Below, piece after piece: positions 1-6,486 of a stretch of 7,210 bases of DNA (position 1 is the first letter of the stretch; every line of letters begins with the position of its first letter). A program made the position numbers and the translations under genes. Source of the stretch: SIG402 sp045639045 (GTDB taxonomy: Bacteria; Bacillota; Clostridia; Christensenellales; Borkfalkiaceae); contig JAZUCI010000008.1 in NCBI GenBank assembly GCA_045639045.1, positions 1 to 7,210 of the forward strand, in the 5' to 3' direction. The notes below the pieces were generated by a model. That model had not been told where the DNA came from and did not search any database. It saw nothing but the letters and a program-made list of their open reading frames with translations.

Positions 1-938
1 GCCAAATCATGTCGCGCGAAACCATCAACCACAACGTGGAATGCTTCAAAGAACAAATGTCCCGTTTTATTGATTTTGAAGGGGAAAACGCCGCCACCAT
101 TGAAAACAATGCGGATTGGCTTTTCAACTTAAATTATATCGACTTCTTGCGTGAAATCGGGGTGCATTTCTCCGTAAACCGTATGCTTACCGCCGAATGC
201 TTTAAGCAACGTATGGAAAAGGGGCTTACCTTCTTTGAATTTAACTATATGTTAATGCAAGGTTACGACTTTTTGGTGTTAAATCGCAAACACGGCTGTA
301 AGTTGGAACTGGGCGGGGACGACCAATGGTCCAATATGCTTGCGGGCGTGGATTTAATCCGTAAAAAGGAAGGCAAGCCTGCTTTCTGCGCAACCTGTAC
401 CCTTCTACTCAACAGCGAAGGTAAAAAAATGGGCAAAACCCAAAAGGGCGCGTTGTGGCTGGATGAAAACAAGTGCAGCGTGTACGATTTCTTCCAATAT
501 TTCAGAAACGTGGAAGATTGCAAGGTTGCCGAATGTATGCGCCTTTTAACCTTTATGGATTTGGAAGAAATTGAAGAACTGACCAAGTACGCGGATGAAC
601 GCATCAACGCGGCAAAGGAACGCCTTGCTTACGAAGTAACCAAGCTTGTGCACGGGGAAGAAAAGGCAAATCTTGCAAGAAGCCAAGCCCGCGCTGCCTT
701 TGGCGGTAACGCCGAAGATATGCCCAAACTTACGGTAGGGTTGGACTGCGCGAACGGGGTAGACCTTTTGATTGCCGCAGGGCTTTGCAAAAGCAAGGGG
801 GAAGCCCGCCGTTTGATTCAAGAAGGCGGTGTGAAACTGAACGAAGATAAACTTACCGACCCCATGGCGGAATTGCCCACCGGCGAATTCATTTTGCATA
901 AGGGTAAAAAAGTACACGTGGCGGTAACCCGCGCGTGA
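1..938 (+). CDS. tyrS: Tyrosyl-tRNA synthetase, C-terminal three quarters (5' truncated by window)
   Basis: This enzyme charges tRNA-Tyr with tyrosine in the cytoplasm (class I synthetase). The reading frame is open to the window edge and the first whole codon is at position 3. The ATG at 9 is internal: roughly the first 100 residues, including the HIGH-type motif, lie upstream. Counting from that ATG, the tyrosine-pocket motif YxxxQxxD is at residues 80-87 (YMLMQGYD) and GGDDQW at 102-107. The KMSKS-class loop reads KKMGKT at 139-144. A C-terminal S4 RNA-binding domain spans about 247-305 (VDLLIAAGLCKSKGEARRLI). The TGA stop at 936-938 overlaps the next gene's GTG start, suggesting coupled translation. 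The visible part is intact, with no frameshift. The family assignment is very secure; control of the gene cannot be judged because its leader is outside the window. Confidence 0.97.
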   Translation, partial: QIMSRETINHNVECFKEQMSRFIDFEGENAATIENNADWLFNLNYIDFLREIGVHFSVNRMLTAECFKQRMEKGLTFFEFNYMLMQGYDFLVLNRKHGCKLELGGDDQWSNMLAGVDLIRKKEGKPAFCATCTLLLNSEGKKMGKTQKGALWLDENKCSVYDFFQYFRNVEDCKVAECMRLLTFMDLEEIEELTKYADERINAAKERLAYEVTKLVHGEEKANLARSQARAAFGGNAEDMPKLTVGLDCANGVDLLIAAGLCKSKGEARRLIQEGGVKLNEDKLTDPMAELPTGEFILHKGKKVHVAVTRA

Positions 939-1555
939 GCGGATATCTTGGCGTAACCAAATCCGCTACGGCGGAATTTACCGAACAGCGTTCGCGCTTT
1001 ATCGGGTATTCTTTTCCCGTGGAAAGTGAGGAACAGGCGCGCGCGGAGATTGCGAAAATTCGCAAGGAACATTCCCTTGCCACGCACGTTTGCTTTGCCT
1101 TTATTGCGGATAAAGCGGGCAATATTATGCGCTATTCGGATGATGGGGAACCCCAAGGTACTGCGGGAATTTCCATTTTGGAAGTGCTAAAAACCAAAGG
1201 CATTAAGGAAACGGGCGTTGCGGTAGTAAGATACTTTGGCGGCATTAAACTTGGCGCAGGGGGGCTTGTTCGCGCGTACGCGTATGCCGCGGGGCTTTCT
1301 TTGGACGCAAACGAAATTAAGGAAAGCGCCCTTGCCGCTTTTTGCGCGGTGCGTTTTTCGTACGAACTTTCGGATGCCTTCCGTAAAGTGGCGGAACGCG
1401 AAAACCTTACCCCCGAATACGAATACGCGGAAGAAGTTACCGCGCGCTTTCCCGTGCGAACGGAAAATGCGCAAAGCTTGTTTTTACGCATTACGGACGC
1501 GCTACTTGGCAAGGTTTCTTGCCGTGTGGAACGCGAAGAATATTTTAGATTTTAA
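935..1555 (+). CDS. yigZ: YigZ/IMPACT family protein (UPF0029 plus DUF1949)
   Basis: A 206-residue protein of the bacterial YigZ/YvyE branch of the IMPACT family. The biochemical role is not firmly known. The eukaryotic relative IMPACT regulates the kinase GCN2, and a role linked to translation or nucleic-acid binding has been suggested for the bacterial proteins. The N-terminal UPF0029 domain carries the expected signatures: SRFIGYSFPV (20-29), ATHVC (49-53), RYSDDGEPQGTAG (66-78) and RYFGGIKLGAGGLVRAY (99-115). The C-terminal part (about 135-206) fits the small DUF1949 domain. Length is normal for the family. The start is GTG at 935 inside the tyrS stop (GTGA, 4-base overlap). No good Shine-Dalgarno precedes it, so translation is probably coupled to tyrS. 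The start also places the N-terminus where family members usually begin. Family assignment is secure; cellular function is open. Confidence 0.93.
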   Translation: MSGYLGVTKSATAEFTEQRSRFIGYSFPVESEEQARAEIAKIRKEHSLATHVCFAFIADKAGNIMRYSDDGEPQGTAGISILEVLKTKGIKETGVAVVRYFGGIKLGAGGLVRAYAYAAGLSLDANEIKESALAAFCAVRFSYELSDAFRKVAERENLTPEYEYAEEVTARFPVRTENAQSLFLRITDALLGKVSCRVEREEYFRF

Positions 1556-1559
1556 CTAC

Positions 1560-1586
1560 ACGGGTTGCGCCTGCAACCCGTTTTAT
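1560..1586 (+). terminator. Terminator-like hairpin between yigZ and recX
   Basis: A perfect 9-bp stem, ACGGGTTGC (1560-1568) paired with GCAACCCGT (1573-1581), closes a 4-base loop and is followed by TTTTAT (1581-1586). It starts five bases after the yigZ stop and ends just before the recX ribosome site. The shape suits a weak intrinsic terminator, an attenuator or an RNA-processing or stability element within the operon. The U-tract is short, so complete termination is unlikely. Confidence 0.45.
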
Positions 1587-1602
1587 CGTAAGGAAACGGA
1601 AT

Positions 1603-2229
1603 ATGGCAATTATTACCGAAATTACCCCCCAAGCAAAGGATAAAACGCGCGTCAACGTATTTTTGGACGGGCGCTTTTGTTGTGGCTTGGATTTCGTTAC
1701 CCTTGCGGAATACCGCTTAAAAAAGGGGATGGAAATCACGGCGGAGCAGTTGGCCGAAATTCAGCTTGCCGCCGAAAAGGATAAAGCCTTTGCAAAAGCG
1801 GTTTCCCTGTTATCCGTAACGGGAAAAACCGAAAAGGATATATATTTGCGGTTAAAGGAAAAGGGCTACGCGCCCGCGATTATCCGCGAAACGATAGTGA
1901 AACTTAAAGAATACGGCTACGTAGATAACGCCGAATACGCGCGCGAGTACGTTGCTTCCCACGTAAACAAAAAAGGGGGAAGAATGCTGGCGGCGGAACT
2001 GAAAATGAAGGGTGTTTCGGATGCGGATATCTCTGCCGCCCTTAACGAAATTGATGAAGAACAAGGGGCGAAAACCGCCCTAAATAAGTACCTGCGCGGT
2101 AAGGAAATCACCTTTGAAAACTTGCAAAAAGCGTACCGCTATTTGCTTTCCAAAGGCTTTTCGGGGGATGCCGTGGGCGAAGCCGTGCAAGCCTTAAAAC
2201 GGCAAGTAGAGGAGGATTCGGATGCGTAA
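1603..2229 (+). CDS. recX: RecX regulatory protein
   Basis: RecX binds RecA and its filaments and modulates, usually inhibits, RecA-driven strand exchange and SOS activation. The 208-residue product has the family pattern. An N-terminal beta-rich segment (residues 1-30, ITEITPQAKDKTRVNVFLDG) is typical of Gram-positive RecX. It is followed by tandem three-helix repeats: about 60-105 (KAFAKAVSLLSVTGKTEKDIYLRLKEKGY), 106-150 (YVDNAEYAREYV, GGRMLAAELKMKGV) and 155-200. The start ATG at 1603 has AAGGA at 1590-1594 with an 8-base spacer. The gene ends eight bases inside nnr, so the two are likely co-translated. There is no recA in the window and no LexA-like site upstream, so control probably comes from the operon promoter left of the window. 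Family assignment is strong on overall pattern; there is no single catalytic residue to check. Confidence 0.92.
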   Translation: MAIITEITPQAKDKTRVNVFLDGRFCCGLDFVTLAEYRLKKGMEITAEQLAEIQLAAEKDKAFAKAVSLLSVTGKTEKDIYLRLKEKGYAPAIIRETIVKLKEYGYVDNAEYAREYVASHVNKKGGRMLAAELKMKGVSDADISAALNEIDEEQGAKTALNKYLRGKEITFENLQKAYRYLLSKGFSGDAVGEAVQALKRQVEEDSDA

Positions 2230-3739
2230 AATTTATTCTGCTTACGGAATGAAACAAGCCGAAAAACACGCGAACGAAGGTGGCTACGGCTATTACGAAA
2301 TGATGCTTGCCGCGGGGAAAGCGGTGGCTTCTGCCCTTCCCGTAACCCCAAAGGATCGCGTGCTCGTCGTTTGCGGTGGGGGAAATAACGGTGGGGACGG
2401 ATACGTTATCGCCCAACAACTTTTCCAAAGAAAAATCCCCGTAAAAGTATATCAAGTTGCGCCCCCCAAAACGGAGGAAACGCTCCGCGCCCAAGCGGAA
2501 TACCAAGGGGAATACGAAAACTCCCTTGCCACGGGGAAATACACCGCCCTTGTGGAATGCGTGATGGGTACGGGTTTTTCGGGGGAACCCAAAGGGGAAA
2601 GCAAAACCCTTTTTCAAACGTTAAATGAAATGGGGAAACAAATTCCCCTTTACGCGGTGGATATCCCCGCAGGCTTAAACGCGGATACGGGGGAAGGTAA
2701 GTACGCCGTAAAGGCAAAGCAAACCTTCGCCGTAGAAGGGTTAAAATTCGGGCATTTTTTAGGGGACGGGTTGGACGTATGCGGAATGCTTACCCTTCTT
2801 CCCATCGCAATCGGTGGGGAAGCGCAAGCCCTTTTAGCGGATAAAGACTTATTAAAGCAAGCCTTTCCCCCCTTACGACGCAATATGCACAAGGGTACGC
2901 ACGGCAGGGCAACCTTAATTGCGGGCAGCTGCGCGTATACGGGTGCGGCGCGCCTTGCGGCAGGGGCAACCGCAAGCCTAATTACGGGCGCGGGTTACGC
3001 CGAACTTGTTTCGGTACCCGAAGTAATTAGTGTTGCCCAAAATTCCTTGCCCGAACTCATATATACGAACGCCCCTTCCTGGGGTGGAAAAATCCGTTTT
3101 CGTAAAAAATTCTACGCGGAAATTTGCGCTCGCTCGCGCGTGATTGCGGTGGGCGCGGGTTTGGGCGTAAGCAAAAGCGTATACCGTTTGGTGCGCTATT
3201 TGTTGCGCAATTTTAAGGGTGCGCTAATCGTGGATGCGGACGGCTTAAATTCGCTTGCAAAATACGGGGTAGAGGAACTAAAAACCGCCACGGCGAAGGT
3301 GGTTCTTACCCCTCATCCCGCGGAATTTTCCCGTTTAAGCGGAAAACCCGTAAGCGAAATTCTTTCTTCTCCCTACGAAAGCCTTACCGCTTTTGCAAGG
3401 GAATACGGGGTAACGTGTTTATTAAAAGGCGCAAGTACGCTGATTTCGGACGGGCTTTCCACCTATCTTTCCGCCACGGGCTCCCCCGCAATGGCGAAAG
3501 GGGGAAGTGGGGACGTGCTTTTAGGGGTTGCCTTGGGTATGTTTTCGCGCGCAAGCGGAATAGACCTAACTTCTACCGAACTGTTATCCGCCGCGTGCTA
3601 TCTTACGGGTAGGGCGGGGGAACTTGCCACCCAAAAAGAAACGGAATATACCGCCACCCCCACGGATACCGTAAACTGCTTAAAAGCGGCAATTAAAGAA
3701 ATTGCGCAAGGAGAAAGCGTATGCGATTTGAAGAATTAA
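2222..3739 (+). CDS. nnr: Bifunctional NAD(P)H-hydrate epimerase / ADP- or ATP-dependent NAD(P)HX dehydratase
   Basis: Repairs hydrated NADH/NADPH: the N-terminal YjeF_N domain epimerises R- to S-NAD(P)HX, and the C-terminal ribokinase-like domain (NnrD/CARKD) dehydrates the S form using a nucleotide. At 505 residues the full fusion is present. The epimerase domain (1-210) has the nucleotide loop GGGNNGGDG (52-60) and VDIPAGLNADTG (146-157, likely catalytic D147). The dehydratase domain (220-495) has HKGTHG (223-228), GAGLG (311-315), LTPHPAEF (362-369), LKGAST (401-406) and GGSGDVL (427-433, catalytic D431). The start ATG at 2222 has a strong AGGAGG (2210-2215) six bases upstream and overlaps the recX end by eight bases; the gene's own end overlaps the helicase by 19 bases. 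Oddity: two positions that bind potassium in relatives appear changed, Asp to E112 and Ser to A150, while N56 is kept. Annotation is very secure. Confidence 0.95.
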   Translation: MRKIYSAYGMKQAEKHANEGGYGYYEMMLAAGKAVASALPVTPKDRVLVVCGGGNNGGDGYVIAQQLFQRKIPVKVYQVAPPKTEETLRAQAEYQGEYENSLATGKYTALVECVMGTGFSGEPKGESKTLFQTLNEMGKQIPLYAVDIPAGLNADTGEGKYAVKAKQTFAVEGLKFGHFLGDGLDVCGMLTLLPIAIGGEAQALLADKDLLKQAFPPLRRNMHKGTHGRATLIAGSCAYTGAARLAAGATASLITGAGYAELVSVPEVISVAQNSLPELIYTNAPSWGGKIRFRKKFYAEICARSRVIAVGAGLGVSKSVYRLVRYLLRNFKGALIVDADGLNSLAKYGVEELKTATAKVVLTPHPAEFSRLSGKPVSEILSSPYESLTAFAREYGVTCLLKGASTLISDGLSTYLSATGSPAMAKGGSGDVLLGVALGMFSRASGIDLTSTELLSAACYLTGRAGELATQKETEYTATPTDTVNCLKAAIKEIAQGESVCDLKN

Positions 3740-5127
3740 ATCTTCCCCAAGAATTTTTATATGCCCTAAACGAATTAGGGCTTACCACCTGTACCGAAAT
3801 TCAAGAAAAGATGATTCCCCTTGCTATGCAAGGGGTGGATATCGTTGCAAGATCCGAAACGGGTAGCGGTAAAACCTTTGCGTTTGCCCTTCCCGCCCTT
3901 TGCGGTGTGAATACCGAAGACCGCGCCACCCAAGTTTTGGTGCTTTGCCCCACGCGTGAACTGTGCGTGCAAACGGTAAAGGAATTTCGCAAGCTGTGCG
4001 TAAAAAAGGAAGGCTGCCGCGCGGTTGCCGTGTACGGTGGGGAAGGGATGGAACGCCAAATTTTCGACCTGAAAAAAGGGGCGCGCATCGTAGTGGGTAC
4101 CCCGGGGCGTATTTTGGACCATATTGACCGCCGCGTGCTAAAACTTGGCGGTGTAAAAACCTTAATTTTTGACGAAGCGGACGAAATGCTTTCCATGGGT
4201 TTCCAAAAGGAAATTGATAAGGTATTAAAAAAGGTAAACCCCGAACGGCAAACCTTAATGCTTAGCGCAACCATGCCCGAAAGCGTGAAAAAGTTGGCGC
4301 AAACCTATCTAAATAACCCCGTTACGGTGGAAGTAACCCCCAAAACCTTGCCCATTTACCACACTTACTTTACGGTGGGTAGAAAGGATAAACAGCGCGC
4401 GCTTACCGAATATCTTACGAAGTATCACCCCCACACCGCCCTTATTTTTTGCAATACCAAAAAGATGGCGGATACCCTTTCGGGGTATTTGGCGGAAGAA
4501 AGGGTGCCGCACGCCCTAATTCACGGGGAAATCCCCCAACCCCGCCGCATTAGCGCTATGGAAGAAATCAAAAAGAACGGCGGCTATTTGGTGGCAACGG
4601 ACGTTGCCGCGCGTGGCATTGATATTCAAAACGTGGACGTGGTAATTAACTTTGATATGCCCCAAAGCGCGGAAATTTTCGCGCACCGCGTGGGCAGAAC
4701 CGCGCGCGCTGGGAAATCGGGTAGTGCGGTTACCTTTATCAACACGCCCCCGCAAAAGGGGGAATATACGCGCTTGCTTACCGAAATTGGCGCAACCGCC
4801 AAGGAAGGCAAGTTAAGCGCAAGCCTTACGTACGAAGAAGAATTGCCTACGCGCGGTAAATTTGCCGCTTACGGCGGTGATAAAAAGCCCGTAAAAGGCG
4901 GATTTTCTAAGGGTAAGCAAGAAAAACCCTTCCGTAAAGAAGGGAAAGGGCAAGAAAAACCCTTCCGCAAGGGCGGTGGGGAAGCCCGTTCGCGCCAAGG
5001 AAAAGAACGGAAAGCAAGCGGACTTATGGAATTTTCGCACGGAAAACCCAAAGCAAATTTCCCCAAAAGCAAGGGAAAACCTTCCCCAAAAAGCGGAAAT
5101 AAGGGTAGAAAATTCCAAAAACCGTAA
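3721..5127 (+). CDS. DEAD-box ATP-dependent RNA helicase with long basic tail
   Basis: Unwinds or remodels RNA using ATP, with likely roles in ribosome assembly, mRNA decay or cold adaptation. The 468-residue protein has the full motif set: Q-motif glutamine Q28, motif I ARSETGSGKT (43-52), Ia PTRE (77-80), Ib TPGR (127-130), DEAD (151-154), SAT (182-184), LIFCNTK (241-247), V ATDVAARGID (292-301) and VI HRVGRTARAG (322-331). The core is followed by a lysine/glycine-rich tail (about 378-468) with a tandem unit EKPFRK (401-406 and 412-417), suited to binding RNA non-specifically. AAGGAG (3708-3713) lies seven bases before the ATG at 3721, which is inside the nnr 3' end. It seems to be the last gene of the run. 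No GC-rich terminator follows its stop, only a T-rich stretch at 5127-5135. The subfamily (CshA, CshB, DeaD or DbpA-like) cannot be fixed from sequence alone; I see no DbpA-type RNA-binding domain. Confidence 0.95.
   Translation: MRFEELNLPQEFLYALNELGLTTCTEIQEKMIPLAMQGVDIVARSETGSGKTFAFALPALCGVNTEDRATQVLVLCPTRELCVQTVKEFRKLCVKKEGCRAVAVYGGEGMERQIFDLKKGARIVVGTPGRILDHIDRRVLKLGGVKTLIFDEADEMLSMGFQKEIDKVLKKVNPERQTLMLSATMPESVKKLAQTYLNNPVTVEVTPKTLPIYHTYFTVGRKDKQRALTEYLTKYHPHTALIFCNTKKMADTLSGYLAEERVPHALIHGEIPQPRRISAMEEIKKNGGYLVATDVAARGIDIQNVDVVINFDMPQSAEIFAHRVGRTARAGKSGSAVTFINTPPQKGEYTRLLTEIGATAKEGKLSASLTYEEELPTRGKFAAYGGDKKPVKGGFSKGKQEKPFRKEGKGQEKPFRKGGGEARSRQGKERKASGLMEFSHGKPKANFPKSKGKPSPKSGNKGRKFQKP
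4917..4967 (+). repeat. Short tandem duplication in helicase tail
   Basis: The 18-base string GCAAGAAAAACCCTTCCG occurs at 4917-4934 and again at 4950-4967, 33 bases (11 codons) apart and in frame. It encodes the repeated EKPFRK unit of the basic tail. The exact DNA identity points to a fairly recent in-frame duplication rather than convergent codon use. Confidence 0.75.
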
Positions 5128-5145
5128 TTTTTTTTAGAAACCCCC

Positions 5146-5174
5146 TTGTTTTTTGCCGCATAATATGATATCAT
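5146..5174 (+). promoter_or_regulatory. Sigma-A-like promoter of the small membrane-protein gene
   Basis: TTGTTT (5146-5151) serves as -35 and TATCAT (5169-5174) as -10, separated by 17 bases. A TG dinucleotide at 5166-5167 makes it an extended -10 (TGATATCAT). Initiation would fall around 5181, giving a short leader before the ribosome site. The -35 is imperfect, so the extended -10 probably carries the recognition. Confidence 0.6.
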
Positions 5175-5175
5175 A
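5164..5175. promoter_or_regulatory. 12-bp perfect palindrome over the -10 box (possible operator)
   Basis: TATGATATCATA is a perfect inverted repeat and covers the whole -10 hexamer of the promoter before the small membrane-protein gene. A dimeric repressor bound here would block RNA polymerase. AT-rich 12-mers of this kind can arise by chance, and no regulator gene is nearby, so the operator role is only a suggestion. Confidence 0.3.
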
Positions 5176-5190
5176 AAAACAACAAAACAA

Positions 5191-5196
5191 AAGGAG
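5191..5196 (+). promoter_or_regulatory. Ribosome binding site selecting the ATG at 5207
   Basis: AAGGAG (5191-5196) is one base from an in-frame GTG at 5198 but ten bases from the ATG at 5207. Only the ATG has workable spacing, so the shorter product is preferred. Confidence 0.7.
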
Positions 5197-5206
5197 AGTG
5201 TTTGTT

Positions 5207-5440
5207 ATGAAATCTTTTATCAAAACCGTTGACGATTTGCCTTTGCTTATTAAATTGTTGCTGTGTATTCCTGCAATTTCCGTATTTTGGGGCATTTACC
5301 GCCTTTGCAGAAGTATCGTAAAGGGTGATACCTTGCACATCGTTTTAGGCGTTGTATTCATCTTTGTTTCGGGTATCATTTTCTGGATTATCGATATTAT
5401 TTGTATCCTAATGAACAACAAAGTTTGGTGGATTGACTAA
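5207..5440 (+). CDS. Small two-helix membrane protein, function unknown
   Basis: A 77-residue protein beginning MKSFIKTVDDLPLLIK. It has a short charged N-terminus and a first hydrophobic helix at about residues 13-34 (LLIKLLLCIPAISVFWGIYRLC). A basic loop follows (RSIVKGDT), then a second hydrophobic helix at about 43-69 (LHIVLGVVFIFVSGIIFWII) and a short polar tail ending NNKVWWID. The pattern 'DDLPLLIK ... WGIYR ... GDTL ... KVWW' resembles small uncharacterised membrane proteins I associate with Clostridia and relatives, but I cannot name a family. Being a real gene is supported by its own promoter, a good ribosome site, a strong terminator 17 bases after the stop, and coherent hydrophobic segments. 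It stands alone as a single-gene unit, converging with the DUF4130 gene. It could be a regulatory small membrane protein; the sequence does not say what it does. Confidence 0.8.
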   Translation: MKSFIKTVDDLPLLIKLLLCIPAISVFWGIYRLCRSIVKGDTLHIVLGVVFIFVSGIIFWIIDIICILMNNKVWWID

Positions 5441-5456
5441 CGAAATAAAAACAGTT

Positions 5457-5491
5457 TGGGCGAAGCCGTTTTTCGGCTCCGCCCATTTTTT
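5457..5491 (+). terminator. Intrinsic terminator after the small membrane-protein gene
   Basis: A 12-bp stem pairs TGGGCGAAGCCG (5457-5468) with CGGCTCCGCCCA (5474-5485), with a single A.C mismatch and a TTTTT loop, followed by TTTTTT (5486-5491). It is a strong rho-independent terminator for rightward transcription. An A-rich flank on the left may give it weak activity in the other direction too. Confidence 0.93.
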
Positions 5492-5523
5492 ATCTAAAAA
5501 ATAAACAAATATTTGCTTTTTGT

Positions 5524-5556
5524 AAAATTTTGCCCTTTTTTGCCGAAAAGGGGCAA
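5524..5556 (-). terminator. Probable terminator of the leftward DUF4130 gene
   Basis: Read leftward, TTGCCCCTTTT (5556-5546) pairs with AAAAAGGGCAA (5540-5530) around the loop CGGCA, with one C.A mismatch, then AATTTT (5529-5524). It begins eight bases after the gene's stop. The U-tract is short and offset by two A residues, so it is weaker than the facing terminator. Read rightward it has no T-tract. Confidence 0.5.
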
Positions 5557-5563
5557 GAAGGGG

Positions 5564-6325
5564 TTAGGGCAAAACGTTTTCGTTTTTTACGGGGTAAAAC
5601 CTATCAAAAAGGGTTAAATAACCTTTCCGCTTCCACTGTTTTGGCGCTTCGGTAAAGAAGCAAAGTTGGGTAACTTGCGGCGGTTTTTTCTTGGGGGTAA
5701 GGTAGGAAAGTAGGGATAAAAAGGAGGCGTTTTCTTCGGTTAAAAGTTCTGTTCCTTCCCCTTCTTTTTCACAAAAAATCGTGTAGGTGCTGCCATCCCA
5801 AACCGCCCGTTTTTTCCGTTTTACGTCCTGAATGCAAACGGGGGCGGAAAGCTTTCTTACTGCCCCAAGCAAAAGTAAATCTACCACGTCGTCCACAGGC
5901 TCTATTTCCGCATAAAAACCGCCGTTTTTTTCTAAAAAGTGCAAAATACCCCCGTATCGCATCAGTTCCAGCTTTGCCATTTGCAAAAATTGCGTAAAGG
6001 GATACGCGGGTTTTTTTGGCAAAAACGCCCCTTCCTTTTTGGTGAATAAAAAGGAAAACGCGTACTGCATCACGGCAAGGGGCACCCCTTCGTCCAGCCT
6101 TCTTAAAGCCAAGGCAATTTCCCCCAAAAGGGTGGGGGATTTTTCTTTTAGCAGGGCGCGAAAAGCGTTTGCCTTTTCCCCTTCCGTAGGGATTGTAATT
6201 ACCTGTTTTCCGCGCGCGCTTGCCCCCTTTCCGCGCAAAATCCGGGTGGGCAATTCCTTTTGTTCGTAGCAATCGTAACAAAGGGTGAAAAAGCCGTTTT
6301 CCGTGCCGTCGTACCAAAAAATCAT
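5564..6325 (-). CDS. DUF4130 / TIGR03915-type putative DNA metabolism protein
   Basis: A 253-residue protein matching the pattern of the TIGR03915 family, whose members contain DUF4130. These are often encoded beside a radical-SAM protein and, in some bacteria, fused to a uracil-DNA glycosylase-like domain, so a DNA repair or modification role is suspected but unproven. Supporting features are the N-terminal YDGTENGFFTLCYDCYEQKE (5-24) with KELPTRI (23-29), the helical block 55-125, and the core 'F.EKNGGFYAEIEP' (130-143) followed by 'IQDVKRKKRAVWDGSTYTI' (165-183). The usual EPDH-like string reads EPVDD (142-146). The start ATG at 6325 has a G-rich ribosome site (AAGGAAGGGGGG, 6345-6334) eight bases upstream; another ATG at 6330 is out of frame and stops at once. 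The gene has its own promoter with a LexA-like box, and no radical-SAM partner is adjacent. Family call is good from memory of the pattern; function is unknown. Confidence 0.8.
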   Translation of the reverse strand: MIFWYDGTENGFFTLCYDCYEQKELPTRILRGKGASARGKQVITIPTEGEKANAFRALLKEKSPTLLGEIALALRRLDEGVPLAVMQYAFSFLFTKKEGAFLPKKPAYPFTQFLQMAKLELMRYGGILHFLEKNGGFYAEIEPVDDVVDLLLLGAVRKLSAPVCIQDVKRKKRAVWDGSTYTIFCEKEGEGTELLTEENASFLSLLSYLTPKKKPPQVTQLCFFTEAPKQWKRKGYLTLFDRFYPVKNENVLP

Positions 6326-6349
6326 TGCATTTTCCCCCCTTCCTTAATT

Positions 6350-6361
6350 AAACATATGTTC
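6350..6361 (-). promoter_or_regulatory. Candidate LexA (SOS) operator
   Basis: Leftward, GAACATATGTTT (6361-6350) matches the Gram-positive LexA/DinR core GAAC-RNRY-GTTY at every core position; the flanking bases (A on each side) differ from the fuller CGAAC...GTTYG form. The inner ten bases AACATATGTT form a perfect palindrome. It lies four bases past the -10 box, over the predicted start site, where LexA binding would block initiation. It is the only such site I noticed in the window. Confidence 0.65.
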
Positions 6362-6365
6362 TATT

Positions 6366-6394
6366 ATTGTAGTTTCTTTTTCACAAGATGTCAA
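6366..6394 (-). promoter_or_regulatory. Near-consensus sigma-A promoter of the DUF4130 gene
   Basis: Leftward, a perfect -35 TTGACA (6394-6389), a 17-base spacer and -10 TACAAT (6371-6366, five of six matches). Transcription would start near 6359, about 34 bases before the start codon and inside the LexA-like box. A promoter this strong for a presumed repair gene fits one that is normally held repressed. Confidence 0.9.
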
Positions 6395-6486
6395 GCGTTT
6401 TATAAAAGGAAGGGTAAAAATTTTTGCGCTTTTCGTAAAAAACCTGCTTTTCCTACGGAAAAAACCCAAAAAAGCATAGAAAACAC

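Noticed and set aside
1269..1284. A 16-base string TTCGCGCGTACGCGTA shared with 6949-6964
   Set aside because: At 1269 it encodes conserved yigZ residues (VRAY). The match is probably chance favoured by this genome's CGCG-rich composition.
5198..5206. GTG at 5198 as the start of the small membrane-protein gene
   Set aside because: It would leave only one base between AAGGAG and the start codon; the ATG at 5207 has usable spacing.
5564..6325. Reading the leftward gene as RecO
   Set aside because: The length is similar to RecO, but the N-terminal YDGTENGFFTLCYDCYEQKE and the YAEIEP/DVKR motifs fit DUF4130/TIGR03915, and RecO's OB-fold and zinc cysteines are absent.
6444..6464. Small hairpin TTTTCC-TAC-GGAAAA upstream of the SRP RNA promoter
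   Set aside because: Only six AT-rich pairs, and it lies upstream of both divergent -35 boxes where it would not be transcribed from either. More likely it is part of the A-tract region.
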